Source: Streptomyces humicola
GTDB lineage: Bacteria > Actinomycetota > Actinomycetes > Streptomycetales > Streptomycetaceae
Reading direction: 5' to 3'
Assembly: GCF_024436035.1 (NCBI RefSeq)
Contig: NZ_JANFNG010000036.1
Span: forward strand, 1-58,647
DNA: 58,647 nucleotides
Shown here: positions 58,044 through 58,647 of the stretch, piece by piece
Numbering within the stretch: position 1 is the first letter of the stretch
How the letters are laid out: every line of letters begins with the position of its first letter
Program-made: the position numbers and the translations under genes
The notes under the pieces: model-generated
Seen by the model: only the letters and a program-made list of their open reading frames with translations
Database searches by the model: none
Told to the model about the DNA's origin: nothing

Positions 58044-58647
58044 ATGCTCGCGCGCTTGAGTCGACCGCCGCGCACACGGGCCATCGCCGTTGCTGTAGCC
58101 GCTGTGACGGCCATCGTCTGGTTCCCAGGCACACAACAGAACGCCGTGGCGGACGGCGGCAGACCAGGAGGCACCGTCCTGGCCTGGGGGGTCAACGGTA
58201 ACGGCCAGCTTGGCGACGGCACCACTATGGACCGGACGACGCCGGTGCCGGTGTGCGCGCCTGGCCAGACAGCGCCCTGCAACCCCTTCCTACGGGGTGC
58301 CCGCAGCATCGCCGCAGGTACGACTCACAGCCTGGCGTTGCGCCAGGACAGCACGGTCCTCGCCTGGGGCGACAACCGCTCCGGCGAACTCGGCAACGGC
58401 ACCACCTCCGCCAGCCCTCAGACCACGCCGGTGCAGGTCTGCGCCCCCGGCCAGACAGCACCGTGCGGACACCTTCTCCGCGGCGTTCGGGCCATCGCCG
58501 GGGGCAGCGACTTCAGTCTGGCGTTGCGCAACGACGGAACAGTCCTCGCCTGGGGTTTCAACGGTGACGGCGAACTCGGGGACGGCACCACCACTACCCC
58601 CCGCACCGCGCCGGTGCGAGTCTGCGCCCCCGGCCAGACAGCACCGT
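58044..58647 (+). CDS. secreted RCC1-repeat protein, 3' end beyond the window
   Basis: An open frame of at least 201 codons that runs off the right edge. ATG at 58044 has GAAAGGGG upstream. A signal peptide (A-I-A-V-A-V-A-A-V-T-A-I-V-W-F) is followed by RCC1-type propeller repeats. Each repeat is about 62 residues: T-V-L-A-W-G-x-N-x-x-G-E/Q-L-G-x-G-T-T, V-C-A-P-G-Q-T-A-P-C, then R-x-I-A-A/G-G-x-x-x-S-L-A-L. Two full units and part of a third are seen. The Cys pair in CAPGQTAPC would form a disulphide within each loop. The protein is probably a secreted beta-propeller of binding function. Confidence 0.9.
   Translation, partial: MLARLSRPPRTRAIAVAVAAVTAIVWFPGTQQNAVADGGRPGGTVLAWGVNGNGQLGDGTTMDRTTPVPVCAPGQTAPCNPFLRGARSIAAGTTHSLALRQDSTVLAWGDNRSGELGNGTTSASPQTTPVQVCAPGQTAPCGHLLRGVRAIAGGSDFSLALRNDGTVLAWGFNGDGELGDGTTTTPRTAPVRVCAPGQTAP

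Overview
The window is high-GC actinobacterial DNA, most likely from a streptomycete. Evidence is the frequent GTG starts, strong C/G bias in third codon positions, an SSI-family protease inhibitor, a SigB/SigF-type sigma factor pair, a SigE-family sigma factor, MASE1 and PP2C genes, and isolated tRNA genes without an encoded CCA. No prophage, CRISPR array, plasmid origin or secondary-metabolite cluster was seen.

Layout. 1-4.3 kb: metal homeostasis, with a plus-strand operon (COG0523 GTPase, WD40 protein, thioredoxin-like [2Fe-2S] ferredoxin, ArsR repressor) facing the ruins of a zinc uptake operon in which an ABC permease fragment is fused in frame to a Zur repressor and the ATPase gene has lost its 5' half. 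4.3-10.8 kb: regulators with divergent enzymes (GlxA/cupin, MocR/racemase, ArsR/SRPBCC) and a small-membrane-protein/Dabb pair. 11-15 kb: two SigB/F-type sigma factors in tandem, a secreted protein and an aldo/keto reductase. 15-19 kb: an MFS exporter with three Ig-like carboxypeptidase-regulatory domains as a C-terminal tail, then a YceI protein with the same domain at its N-terminus. 19-22.4 kb: an orphan response regulator, tRNA-fMet, an NAD(P)-binding protein divergent from a TetR gene, and a GNAT acetyltransferase. 22.4-25.6 and 45.9-48.9 kb: two paralogous TetR/tailed-MFS operons, each preceded by a pair of nearly identical palindromes about 45 bp apart.

25.6-29.1 kb resembles a decayed integrated element: a secreted beta-helix gene of unusual codon use and a broken tyrosine integrase beside tRNA-Arg(ACG), followed by tRNA-Ser(GCT). 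29.3-33.6 kb: an SSI inhibitor and a 1165-residue PAS/pseudokinase/receiver protein. 33.6-40.5 kb: an acyl-CoA synthetase, a broken MmcQ/YjbR gene, a SigE-family sigma factor, a DUF1906 protein, and a three-gene operon matching chsH2-chsH1-ltp2 of the mycobacterial igr (steroid side-chain) cluster. 40.6-43.5 kb: two small secreted proteins (one His-rich), a catalytically incomplete Y-family polymerase-like gene and several gene fragments. 43.5-45.6 kb: a caspase-like protein that seems to lack its active site, and a GDT1-type manganese exporter behind a yybP-ykoY (Mn2+) riboswitch. 49-52.2 kb: Smr protein, small zinc-finger protein, PP2C phosphatase and MASE1 membrane sensor. 52.2-58.6 kb: a hypothetical gene, a GntR regulator with a glycosyltransferase, two paralogous tiny secreted peptides, an Old Yellow Enzyme and the start of a secreted RCC1-repeat protein that runs off the window.

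The observations I rate highest are the ZnuB-Zur fusion, the tailed MFS/YceI family with its shared double operator, the repeated tandem duplication of stop-codon neighbourhoods just after unrelated genes, and the Mn riboswitch. All identifications come from reading the sequence; no database search was made.
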